From Pelodictyon luteolum (GTDB lineage Bacteria; Bacteroidota; Chlorobiia; Chlorobiales; Chlorobiaceae): 49,019 nucleotides of DNA. Shown in pieces: positions 36,581 to 44,442 of the stretch; within the stretch, counting starts at the first letter, position 1; each line of letters begins with the position of its first letter. A program made the position numbers and the translations under genes. The stretch spans positions 1-49,019 of the forward strand of contig DYNE01000013.1 in NCBI GenBank assembly GCA_020721225.1, given 5' to 3'. The notes beneath the pieces were generated by a model, which was not told the DNA's origin, did not search any database, and saw only the letters and a list, made by a program, of their open reading frames with translations.

Positions 36581-37762
36581 ATGAGATTCGTTTCATTCCG
36601 GATCATGCGGGCAGTACTGGTGACGGTACTGCCCCTGCTGCTGCTGGCGGGGTGCCGGCAGGAGCGGGAACGGCCGGTCAGAAGGGGTGCGAAGAGGGTC
36701 GTGGAGCAGGAAATCCCCCTGCGTTACGCCCGCTGTTTTACCATGAAAAAGGTTGGTTCCTGTACCCTCATCGAGATCAGGAAGCCGAAAGGGGCCAGGC
36801 TCGGGGTGTTCTATCGCTATCTGCTCGTTCCCGGAGGAGAAACCGCGCCTTCCGGGTATCCTGATGCCCTGGTTGTGGCTACTCCTGTCAGGAAAGTAAC
36901 CTGCGGTCTTGGCCTGCAGGTAGCCATGATCGGGCAGCTCGACCGGATCGAAAGCATAGCGGGGGTGGGCATGGGGAAGTGGACAGGAAACCCTGGGATC
37001 CGCCGGAAGATGGCTGCCGGAGAGGTGCTCGAGACGGGCATGTCCGCCGATATGAACATGGAGGCCATGGTGAGCATCGACCCTGATATCGCCTTCGTCT
37101 ACTCGTCGGGAAGCGATACCGACATCCATGACAAACTGCTTTCGATGGGCATCAGGCCTGGGCTGGTGTGCATGCATCTCGAGGAGCATCCTCTCGGCGT
37201 TCTGGAGTGGATACGGTTTTTCGGTGCGTTTTATGGGAGGGAGAAGGAGGCGGAGGCCTGTTTCAGGAGCGCAGCGGAACGTTATGAAAAACTCGAAGCA
37301 TCGGTGAAGGATTCTTTCAGCGTGCGCCCGACGGTTATTGTCGGCCACGCCACCAGAGGCATCTGGACCACGCACGGTTCGAGCGCATGGTTCATCAGAT
37401 TCCTGCACGACGCAGGAGCGCGCTACATACTCGAAGAGAGCGGCGAATACGAAGAGAATCCGGTCAGTCTCGAACACGCCCTCAAGGTCGGCATCGAAGC
37501 GGAATACCGGGTCAATCCCCGGTACAATGCGAAAACCATTACCGACCTGCTTGGCGATGACAAACGCTATCAGTATTTCTCTTCGGTCAAATCCGGCAAG
37601 GTGTTCAACAACGACAACCTCACCTTCGACGACGGACGGACGCTTTTCTGGGAGACGGGCATGATGGAACCGGACGAAGTGCTCAGGGATCTCGTCGCGA
37701 TCTTTCATCCCGGGCTGGTTCCGGGGCATCGAATGAAATACTATCGCAGGATGATGCGCTGA
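36581..37762 (+). CDS. Corrinoid-type ABC importer binding lipoprotein 3
   Basis: A 393-residue lipoprotein with lipobox LAGC and a BtuF/FepB-like domain. It ends EPDEVLRDLVAIF, then HPGLVPGHRMKYYRRM, closely matching lipoprotein 2 and less so lipoprotein 1. Start 36581 gives a compact signal peptide; ATG at 36569, 4 nt after the receptor stop, has its GAGG too close. There is no permease or ATPase gene beside it, so it probably feeds the BtuCD importer of region A. Confidence 0.87.
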   Translation: MRFVSFRIMRAVLVTVLPLLLLAGCRQERERPVRRGAKRVVEQEIPLRYARCFTMKKVGSCTLIEIRKPKGARLGVFYRYLLVPGGETAPSGYPDALVVATPVRKVTCGLGLQVAMIGQLDRIESIAGVGMGKWTGNPGIRRKMAAGEVLETGMSADMNMEAMVSIDPDIAFVYSSGSDTDIHDKLLSMGIRPGLVCMHLEEHPLGVLEWIRFFGAFYGREKEAEACFRSAAERYEKLEASVKDSFSVRPTVIVGHATRGIWTTHGSSAWFIRFLHDAGARYILEESGEYEENPVSLEHALKVGIEAEYRVNPRYNAKTITDLLGDDKRYQYFSSVKSGKVFNNDNLTFDDGRTLFWETGMMEPDEVLRDLVAIFHPGLVPGHRMKYYRRMMR

Positions 37763-37875
37763 CAGGGGGTATGGCTATTCGTATTGGTTGTGAACCCTAA
37801 AGGGAACACAATCCATGCAGGGGAGTCGGGATACTCGTGCCGTACAGGATGTGTTGCATTATGTGGATGCGGTTG

Positions 37876-37930
37876 CGACTACTGCACTGCGGAAGCCCGC
37901 ATCGCTCGGGCTTCCGCAGTGCAGTAGTCG
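37876..37930. terminator. Perfect 24-bp hairpin between convergent genes
   Basis: CGACTACTGCACTGCGGAAG plus CCCG (37876-37899) pairs without mismatch with 37907-37930 around the 7-nt loop CATCGCT. It lies between the lipoprotein gene on plus and the CoA-transferase gene on minus, 32 nt past the latter's stop, so it is well placed as a bidirectional terminator. There is no T-run on either side, which is unusual for an intrinsic terminator. The preceding stretch 37763-37875 holds no recognisable gene. Confidence 0.65.
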
Positions 37931-37961
37931 ACAGGAAAAGCTCTTTTCGAAGGAGGGCGCC

Positions 37962-39473
37962 TTACATGCTGCCGCTGGACAGATAGCGATGATGCCAGCT
38001 TAACGCTTCGTCGAGCAGATGAGGGGTATGTTTTCCGAAAGAGCTGTCAAACGCACGTTTATGGTAGTCATGAAGGGCCGGCCTGAATTTCGGATGGGCG
38101 CAGTTTTCAATGATGACTCTTGCTCGCTGATTGGGAGAGAGCCCGCGCAGGTCTGCCAGACCCTGCTCTGTCACGATGATTTGAACATCGTGTTCAGTAT
38201 GATCGACATGGGACGCCATGGGGACAATACATGATATCTGGCCGTTTTTTGCCTGGGAGGGTGTCATGAATATTGATATGTAGGCATTGCGTGCGAAATC
38301 GCCTGATCCGCCGATGCCGTTCATGATGGAACTGCCCATGACATGTGTCGAATTGACATTTCCGAAAATATCCGCTTCAATCATTCCGTTCATGGCAATC
38401 ACCCCAAGGCGACGGATGACTTCCGGGTGATTGCTGATTTCCTGGGGGCGAAGAACTATCTTGTCCCGGTATTCATCAAGGTGGGCATAAAATTTTTCAA
38501 GCGCGGTTTTGCTCACCGAGAATGCCGTCGCTGAAGCAGAGACCAACTTTCCGGAATGGATCATATCGAGCATGCCGTCCTGCAGCACTTCGGTATAGGC
38601 CGTCAGGTTATCGAATGGCCCATGATTCAGTCCCGCCATGACGGCATTGGCGATATTGCCGACACCCGATTGCAGCGGTAAAAGGTTTTTGGGAAGACGT
38701 CCTTTTTTCACTTCATGTTCGAAGAACTCGAGGATATGGCCGGCAATCAAGCGGGAGTTTTCATCGGGTTCCGCAAAATCCGAATTCCTGTCCGGGCTGT
38801 GCGTTTCGACAACGGCTATGATTTTGTCAGGATCGCAGTGCAAATATGGGTCGCCGATCCGGTCATGGGGCCTGAGCAGCGGTATTGGCTGACGATGCGG
38901 AGGAATATTGGTTCCGTAATAAATATCGTGCATTCCTTCCAGACGCAGATCCTGGAAGGAGTTTACTTCAAGGATGACTTTGTCCGACTGTTCAAGCCAA
39001 GTTTTATTGTTACCGATCGACGTTGAAGGAATCAGGCGTCCGTCTTCGAGAATGCCGGTGACTTCGATGACGGCGATATCGAGTTTCCCGAGAAATCCGA
39101 ACCAGACGAACTGGGCTACATGGGAAAGGTGAATATCGAGATATTCCATTTCGCCGGCGTTGATGCGTTTGCGGCAGGTAGGATCGGACTGGTACGGAAG
39201 GCGCAGTTCCACGCCGTCAGCCCTGGCCAGGGCTCCATCCAGTTCAGGAGCCGTGGATGCGCCGGTCCATACACCGATCCTGAATTTCTGTCCATTCCCG
39301 TTTGCCTTTTCGATCCGTTCCGCGAGCGCAACCGGTATCGCCTTTGGATAACCGGAGCCGGTAAAGCCGCTCATGCCGACATTGGCTCCTGAAAAAACAA
39401 GTGATGCGGCCTGATCGGCCGACATGATTCTGTCTTGCAATCGCTTGCAGAGAATGCGGGATTCGTTGTTCAT
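37962..39473 (-). CDS. Acetyl-CoA hydrolase/CoA-transferase, AarC/Cat1 family
   Basis: A 503-residue enzyme moving CoA between acyl groups (acetyl-CoA and succinate in AarC; acetyl-CoA hydrolysis in relatives). Signature regions are GMSGFTGSGYPKAIP, WTGASTAPELDGALA, GVGNIANAVMAGL, the probable catalytic Glu E295 in AYTEVLQDG, GIGGSGDFARNAY and PMASHVDHTEHDV. Length equals the family norm. In a reductive-TCA organism it could couple acetate and succinyl-CoA metabolism (inference). It is transcribed alone, convergent to the corrinoid unit; the ATG at 39473 has no strong ribosome site. Confidence 0.92.
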   Translation of the reverse strand: MNNESRILCKRLQDRIMSADQAASLVFSGANVGMSGFTGSGYPKAIPVALAERIEKANGNGQKFRIGVWTGASTAPELDGALARADGVELRLPYQSDPTCRKRINAGEMEYLDIHLSHVAQFVWFGFLGKLDIAVIEVTGILEDGRLIPSTSIGNNKTWLEQSDKVILEVNSFQDLRLEGMHDIYYGTNIPPHRQPIPLLRPHDRIGDPYLHCDPDKIIAVVETHSPDRNSDFAEPDENSRLIAGHILEFFEHEVKKGRLPKNLLPLQSGVGNIANAVMAGLNHGPFDNLTAYTEVLQDGMLDMIHSGKLVSASATAFSVSKTALEKFYAHLDEYRDKIVLRPQEISNHPEVIRRLGVIAMNGMIEADIFGNVNSTHVMGSSIMNGIGGSGDFARNAYISIFMTPSQAKNGQISCIVPMASHVDHTEHDVQIIVTEQGLADLRGLSPNQRARVIIENCAHPKFRPALHDYHKRAFDSSFGKHTPHLLDEALSWHHRYLSSGSM

Positions 39474-39876
39474 ATCGGGAGTGATTTCATTCAGGATTGA
39501 CGGACTACAAAGCGTTTTTTTTACTTTTGCGGAACCAGCAACGTTCTTTAAAATAACTGATCAGGATCAGTTCCGAATGAAATTATTTATACTCTCCGCA
39601 ATCCGATTGCAAGCCGTTCCGCGAACGTGATCGGGAATGCAAGAGACAGAGGGATACCATACATCAATGGTTGTCTTCCCGTAACGGAACAGATGTTGTT
39701 CGTGAACCCCTGAAGGAACGCGGGAGTTACAGTACCGGATACAGCGGGGGAGTGTTGCGTCGTGTGATGGTTCGGGAAAGAGCACGGACTGTTATCCCGC
39801 ACTATCTCCGGCATGTTGTCGATGGAAATTGATGATCGGGGTTTTTGGAAATCCTTAACGACTCATAAGCATTACA
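39474..39876. other. Divergent intergenic region
   Basis: About 400 bases between the minus-strand CoA-transferase gene and the plus-strand ChaN-like gene, so it must hold both promoters. AT-rich DNA near 39511-39595 is likely the promoter region for the CoA-transferase. Short minus-strand frames (39567-39785, 39587-39814) show no family resemblance, and I do not call them. Confidence 0.5.
39555..39572. promoter_or_regulatory. Palindrome, possible operator
   Basis: AACTGATC-AG-GATCAGTT is a perfect 8-bp inverted repeat with a 2-bp spacer, in AT-rich DNA about 80 bp upstream of the CoA-transferase start. The size fits a dimeric repressor site. The regulator is unknown. Confidence 0.4.
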
Positions 39877-40737
39877 ATGTTATACAAGGTTCTCATCCTG
39901 CTTTTCGTCGCGTGTTTCAGTTTCAGCGCGTACGGTCACGATAAAGCGGCTTTTGTCCTCTATGATAAAGCCGGTAAACCGGTGAGTTATCATAGGCTGC
40001 TCAACAAAGCGAAGAAAAGCGACGTCGTATTGTTCGGTGAATTGCACAACAGTCCCATTGCACATTGGCTCCAGCTAGAGCTGAGCAAGTACCTGCACAA
40101 GACGAAGAAGCTGATTATGGGTGCTGAAATGTTCGAAGCCGACACCCGGAAGGCGCTCGACGATTATCTGGCCGGTACGATCGATGCAGCCAAGCTCGAT
40201 TCCCTGGTCCGACTATGGCCCAACCATAAAACGGACTACGCTCCTCTGGTGGATTTCGCCAGGGATCGGCGGATACGGTTTATCGGAACGAATATCCCGA
40301 AAAGATTTGCTCGCCTGGTCCATAAAAGCGGAGGCTTTGCCGCTCTGGACTCGCTCGGCAGCGAAGAAAAAGGGTGGATCGTGCCGTTGCCTTTTCATTT
40401 CGATCCTGAATTGCCGCAGTACCGGAAAATTCTGACGATGGAGGACGGACATGGCACTCCCGGGATGGTCAGGGCCCAGGCCATCAAAGACGCCACAATG
40501 GCGCATTTCATTCTGCTGAACCATAAACCCGGCCATACCTTTCTGCACTTCAACGGAGTCTACCATTCGGATTTTCATGAGGGAATCCTATTCTATTTAC
40601 GTCGAGAGAATGGTTCGCTGCGATACATGACCATCACCACGGTGGAACAGGATGATATCCGGCATCTGGAAGAGAAGCACAGGGATCGAGCCGATTTCAT
40701 AATATGCGTGGATAGCGATATGACGAAAACCTACTGA
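39877..40737 (+). CDS. ChaN-like haem-binding-family periplasmic protein
   Basis: A 286-residue protein with a signal peptide ending near SAYG. The ChaN/Cofac_haem_bdg family pattern is visible: VVLFGELHNSPIAHWLQLEL, LIMGAEMFEADTRKALDDYL, WPNHKTDYAPLVDFA, FIGTNIPKR and the later HFNGVYHSDF. Some relatives bind stacked haem and are linked to iron uptake; the role here is unknown. No lipobox Cys is obvious at the cleavage site, so it is probably a soluble periplasmic protein. It converges on the small gene at 40789-41202. Confidence 0.82.
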   Translation: MLYKVLILLFVACFSFSAYGHDKAAFVLYDKAGKPVSYHRLLNKAKKSDVVLFGELHNSPIAHWLQLELSKYLHKTKKLIMGAEMFEADTRKALDDYLAGTIDAAKLDSLVRLWPNHKTDYAPLVDFARDRRIRFIGTNIPKRFARLVHKSGGFAALDSLGSEEKGWIVPLPFHFDPELPQYRKILTMEDGHGTPGMVRAQAIKDATMAHFILLNHKPGHTFLHFNGVYHSDFHEGILFYLRRENGSLRYMTITTVEQDDIRHLEEKHRDRADFIICVDSDMTKTY

Positions 40738-40774
40738 ACGATCGCATAGCCGCCGTTCTCCCGTTTTCACACCG

Positions 40775-40787
40775 GGCAGTTCCTGCC
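40775..40787. terminator. Short hairpin between convergent genes
   Basis: GGCAG-TTC-CTGCC forms a 5-bp stem in the 51-nt gap between two convergent genes. It lacks a T-run and is short, so a terminator role is only plausible. Confidence 0.25.
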
Positions 40788-40788
40788 G

Positions 40789-41202
40789 CTATTGACTCTG
40801 CTTCTGATTTCCCGACTGTTTTGCAAGATATTCCGTAAAATTATTGAGAATAGTACTCGTCATGTTCAGATGATTGACGCCCAGGCTCGAAACGCTCTCG
40901 ATATAGGTGCGAATTGCTGCCACTGTATCGACAGGCTCCATCTTTTCGTTTTTTTCCTGGCCGGGAATATTCTTTTCCAGTGATGCCTGTTTCGGCACTG
41001 ACGCCGGATTCACGGCAGGTGCCGGTTTTGTTCCGGATTTTTCCGGAGTTGCCGGGACAGAAGCGGGAGGAGCTTTTTCAGGCTCCTGTTTTGATGCTGC
41101 CACGGTCTGTTGTTTTGACCCGGTATCTGCCGACGGGGTCTCTACCGGTTTGTTTTTTCTGAACAATGAAAACAAGCCGCCCTGTTTCTTTTCATCTGCC
41201 AT
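40789..41202 (-). CDS. Small hypothetical protein with Pro/Ala-rich linker
   Basis: A 137-residue protein I do not recognise. The basic N-terminus has GGLFSLFRKNKP, the middle (about 20-85) is a low-complexity Pro/Ala/Lys/Ser stretch, and the C-terminal about 45 residues look helical (DTVAAIRTYIESVSSLG, LNNFTEYLAK). No signal peptide or transmembrane helix. A good GAGGAG ribosome site lies 6 nt before the start, and codon use matches a real gene. An AT-rich palindrome sits upstream. Confidence 0.75.
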   Translation of the reverse strand: MADEKKQGGLFSLFRKNKPVETPSADTGSKQQTVAASKQEPEKAPPASVPATPEKSGTKPAPAVNPASVPKQASLEKNIPGQEKNEKMEPVDTVAAIRTYIESVSSLGVNHLNMTSTILNNFTEYLAKQSGNQKQSQ

Positions 41203-41234
41203 AGTTACTCCTCGTATAAGGTTTTTTATTGATC

Positions 41235-41262
41235 ATTTTATTTAATTAAGATTAAATAAAAT
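41235..41262. promoter_or_regulatory. AT-rich 12-bp inverted repeat upstream of small gene
   Basis: ATTTTATTTAAT-TAAG-ATTAAATAAAAT is a perfect 12-bp inverted repeat, 33-60 bp upstream of the minus-strand start at 41202, where a promoter or operator is expected. The rest of 41203-41579 shows no gene except out-of-frame extensions of neighbours. Confidence 0.5.
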
Positions 41263-41579
41263 CAACATCCAATAAAAACTTTTTATTCCGCTATGTTTCT
41301 CTGCTTTCCTGTTCCGTTCCACATTTTTTTCGTTTTCGGGAGAAGATGATCGTGGACTTGAGTGAAGAAAAGACGGGGAGAGGCGAATAGGGAAGATGGT
41401 GGGGCGTTGGCAGTGGTTTCGTATATTAAAGCACAGAAATCCTCCAGGATCTTGCAACAGGGAAGAGGCGAATAAATTGCTGGTCTGGCATGGTGTATGC
41501 CCGGTTACCATACATAGCATATCGGGTAATTCCGGCCAGACAGGGTTCTGTTGCCCAGGCAGTACAAGCACATTGCGTT

Positions 41580-42407
41580 ATGAGCAGCATGCAGATTGTA
41601 TCCGTTACTGATGGCAACATGGTTAATGTCAATGCTGCATTGGTTTTATATCATAATTTATTTGATGTGTGCGCGCCTGATGCCGATGTATTTTTGCTTA
41701 CGTACCGGAATCAGTTGCCTGAATCGTATATCGAGTATTATCGGCATCTCGGCGTCGAGGTCATTTTTTACGATATGCCCGCACATATCATGCGCGATGA
41801 TCCCTATCGGATAAAATATCTGTTACACTATTTTGTCGATGGCTTGTCGTCTGACGAATCGGTTGTGTTCTATCTCGATCCTGATCATATCATACAGAAA
41901 GAGCTGGTTTTCTGCGGGACCGAACCGGAAAACGGAAGTGTTTTTGTCAGTTCAGAGATCAAATCCTATGAGCGCGGCAATGCAGGTGACAGGCGCAGCA
42001 ATAGGCATTTGAACACCTCCATGATGCTGGCAGCAAGAGGCGTGTTGCGGAGCGTTTTCACGGATTGGCTGCGGGAATATGAGCTTCTTCGCGATGATGT
42101 CGGGGTTCGATATCGTGAAGAGATAGCAATGGTTATTGCGGCCGAGAAACATCGCGTGCCCGTTCAGCCGTGCGATACGGGGTTTCAGTGCACGATCGAT
42201 GCTTATCGGCGTGACAGCGTGTTATGCCATTACGGAGGGCAGTCGCAGGCGGTCGGGGAAATAAAAAGCATGTTGAACGGATCCGATTACAAGCGGATGA
42301 CAGAGGCTTTCAGAACGTGCGGGTTTTATGGAAACGAGGGCGGCAGAGGGGTTGTAGTCGCCTGTATTGAACGTTATTTGCATAAAATATATGCAGACCT
42401 CGGGTAA
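41580..42407 (+). CDS. Glycosyltransferase-like protein (DxD motif)
   Basis: A 275-residue protein starting MSSMQIVSVTDGN, with a Rossmann-like beginning and VVFYLDPDHIIQ, where D100-P-D102 resembles the nucleotide-sugar/metal DxD motif of GT-A enzymes. Later regions include FVSSEIKSYERGN, HLNTSMMLAARGV and CDTGFQCTID, similar in layout to GT8-like enzymes. The frame is open further upstream to 41490 but that part looks non-coding; 41589 is another possible ATG. Codons are visibly AT-richer than in neighbouring genes. It overlaps the cis-prenyltransferase-like gene by 17 nt. The sugar and acceptor are unknown. Confidence 0.65.
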   Translation: MSSMQIVSVTDGNMVNVNAALVLYHNLFDVCAPDADVFLLTYRNQLPESYIEYYRHLGVEVIFYDMPAHIMRDDPYRIKYLLHYFVDGLSSDESVVFYLDPDHIIQKELVFCGTEPENGSVFVSSEIKSYERGNAGDRRSNRHLNTSMMLAARGVLRSVFTDWLREYELLRDDVGVRYREEIAMVIAAEKHRVPVQPCDTGFQCTIDAYRRDSVLCHYGGQSQAVGEIKSMLNGSDYKRMTEAFRTCGFYGNEGGRGVVVACIERYLHKIYADLG

Positions 42408-43050
42408 AATCAGGCATATCGGATTGATTCCGGACGGCTCCCGAAGATGGGCGAAGGAGAATGCCATGGATCTGCTGGATGCCTATCATGTGTCCATGCA
42501 AAGATTGCTGCGGTTTATCGAGTCTGCTGTGATGCTGGTCGATGAGGTGAGCGTCTATATGCTCAGCAAGGAAAACCTGAAAAGGGAAGCTTTCGAGCTG
42601 GATGCCGTGCTTGAGACGGAGGACTATTTTTTGAGAAACCTGATGCCTGAGTTGTGCAGAAAGTATGCCATCAGGGTTGTGCATGCGGGCGAGAAAAGGT
42701 ATCTGCCGGATTTTTTACGCCAATCGCTCGCCTGGTTATGTGAAGAGACGTGCGGGTTTCAGGATAAAACAGTCAACCTGCTTCTTGGGTATAATCCTCT
42801 TGACGAAATTAATGCTGCTTTTGCCAGAACAGGCGGAAAGGTCGAGATAAAGGATTTATTGGTGTCGAGCGAGGTGGACGTGGTTATCAGAACCGGAGGG
42901 GGCCGGGTGATATCGAGTAATTTTCTTCCCTTGCAGTGCGCGTATTCGAGTTTTTATATCATTGATGAGTATTTCAATGATTTTACCGATGAGCGGTTCA
43001 AGGATATTTATAACGATGCACGTGATCAGGGTGCGAAGATGGGGAAATGA
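42391..43050 (+). CDS. Divergent cis-prenyltransferase (UppS-like) protein
   Basis: A 219-residue relative of undecaprenyl-diphosphate synthase. The substrate motif appears as GLIPDGSRRWAKEN with D15, then YMLSKENLKRE, and the C-terminal VVIRTGGGRVISSNF followed by AYSSFYIIDEYFNDF. The Mg-binding Glu of the usual RTGGE is Gly here and the loop is one residue longer. Length is slightly short for UppS. It overlaps the glycosyltransferase-like gene and shares its AT-rich codon use. It may make a shorter or different isoprenoid, or be non-catalytic; a genuine UppS should exist elsewhere. Confidence 0.75.
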   Translation: MQTSGKIRHIGLIPDGSRRWAKENAMDLLDAYHVSMQRLLRFIESAVMLVDEVSVYMLSKENLKREAFELDAVLETEDYFLRNLMPELCRKYAIRVVHAGEKRYLPDFLRQSLAWLCEETCGFQDKTVNLLLGYNPLDEINAAFARTGGKVEIKDLLVSSEVDVVIRTGGGRVISSNFLPLQCAYSSFYIIDEYFNDFTDERFKDIYNDARDQGAKMGK

Positions 43051-44421
43051 TTGCCTAAAATCCTGATGCAAACCGAAAAACACCTTTTTGCCACAACCCC
43101 GCTCCTCGGCGCGTTCCTCAGAAAGAGGGCGGTGGAGCGCCTGTTTTCGGGCAACAGCCGTGAGGCCGCCCTTGAGCTGGCGGGCGCGGTAGAGGGGGGG
43201 CATCCGGAAGCGGACGCGATATTCCGCCGTCTGCTGCTTCTGCAGCACACCGACGAGCCGGTCATGCACGGCGCGCTGTGGAACTGCTGGAAATCGCGTC
43301 GCTTCGAAGAGCTGCTGAAGAGGACGCACGCATCCGAAACGCTGCAGCCGGATCTGCTGCAGGCGATTGAGGCCATGCCGGAAACCGACTGGGGCAACGG
43401 TATGGTATTCACGCTCTGGAGTATCGCCGATCGCGACGACATCGCCGAAAAGATCGAAGCGAAAGGCCGCCATGCGCCCGCGCTTGAGATGGACGCCCTG
43501 TTCGGGCTTGTGCGAGGCAATCCGCAGCGCTATCTCGCTCTTGAAGATCCCGATCACTCCATTTTCGAAAAAGCCTGGCTTGCCGCTACTTCAACCCAGA
43601 GGCAGCGGATCAGTACAACAGTCCTGAAGAGTCAGAACCCCCGGCTTGTGGCGGCTTACGACCATGCCGTCAGGGAGGGGCACGACCCGCAACTGGTGAT
43701 CGAGGCCCTCAAACTCTGCGGCGATCACGACACGCTGCTCGACCGGCTGCACGGTTTGCCCTTAACCAGTGCGCTCGAGGTTGTCGCCTACTGGGAAGAG
43801 AATGGCGGAAGGCCGAAAAACCCCTCCGGAAAAGCCGTCGTCGAGGCTGCGGTCGCCCTCTACCGGGAACTGCCGGGGCTTCTTTTGGAATCACGGCCGT
43901 CCCGACCGCCCGGCACGAGGGATATCTTCTCGTTCTGGACGGAACGGTATGGGTCCGGCGAGCTGCAGGAGCAGGATCTTTCGAGCCCGGATCCCTTCAG
44001 ACGGGCCGGAGCGCTCTTTGCCGGAGCGCAGCGGGGATCGGTTCCCCGCAGCAGGCTGCAGGAGATATCCCTCAACGGCACCTGGCCCGAAAAACTCGCG
44101 CTGCACTATCTCGTTGCCGTTCCGGAGGGAGGCTCCCGGCAGGAGCACGTCTGCTGGCTCCGGCCGCAGGACAACATCGTGGCCGGTATCCTCGCGACAC
44201 GCCTGCCCGGTTCGCCGGAAGAGAGCAGTATGCTGATGGACAGGCTGTATACCGGTGCCGGACAGGCCGACCGGTCGGCGGGGCTTCAGGCCAGACTCCT
44301 GCAATTGCTCGGGCTCCTGCAGGTTTACTTTCTTCGCGGTCTGATCACCGTTGACAGCAGCGACGACGCTACCGAAAAAACTGCCGTGGAGACGGAAGAA
44401 CTGAAGGATATGGAGTGGTAA
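43051..44421 (+). CDS. Unknown alpha-helical protein at head of Hsp70/AAA+ cassette
   Basis: A 456-residue protein I do not recognise. It is rich in Leu, Ala, Glu and Arg with amphipathic helical segments, so a HEAT- or TPR-like repeat fold is possible. No signal peptide or membrane span. The TTG at 43051 is chosen because GGGGA lies at proper distance, directly after the preceding stop; ATG 43066 is the alternative. The base composition shifts back to GC-rich here, unlike the two genes just upstream. It lies 21 nt before the Hsp70-like gene and is probably part of that cassette. Confidence 0.75.
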   Translation: MPKILMQTEKHLFATTPLLGAFLRKRAVERLFSGNSREAALELAGAVEGGHPEADAIFRRLLLLQHTDEPVMHGALWNCWKSRRFEELLKRTHASETLQPDLLQAIEAMPETDWGNGMVFTLWSIADRDDIAEKIEAKGRHAPALEMDALFGLVRGNPQRYLALEDPDHSIFEKAWLAATSTQRQRISTTVLKSQNPRLVAAYDHAVREGHDPQLVIEALKLCGDHDTLLDRLHGLPLTSALEVVAYWEENGGRPKNPSGKAVVEAAVALYRELPGLLLESRPSRPPGTRDIFSFWTERYGSGELQEQDLSSPDPFRRAGALFAGAQRGSVPRSRLQEISLNGTWPEKLALHYLVAVPEGGSRQEHVCWLRPQDNIVAGILATRLPGSPEESSMLMDRLYTGAGQADRSAGLQARLLQLLGLLQVYFLRGLITVDSSDDATEKTAVETEELKDMEW

Positions 44422-44442
44422 CCATGATAACCGTTTGAAGTA

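Noticed and set aside
37815-38003. 62-aa plus-strand frame across the perfect hairpin
   Set aside because: It runs through the palindrome into the end of the minus-strand CoA-transferase gene and shows no family features.
39567-39814. Two 72-75-aa minus-strand frames in the divergent spacer
   Set aside because: No homology, no ribosome site, and they overlap each other in different frames.
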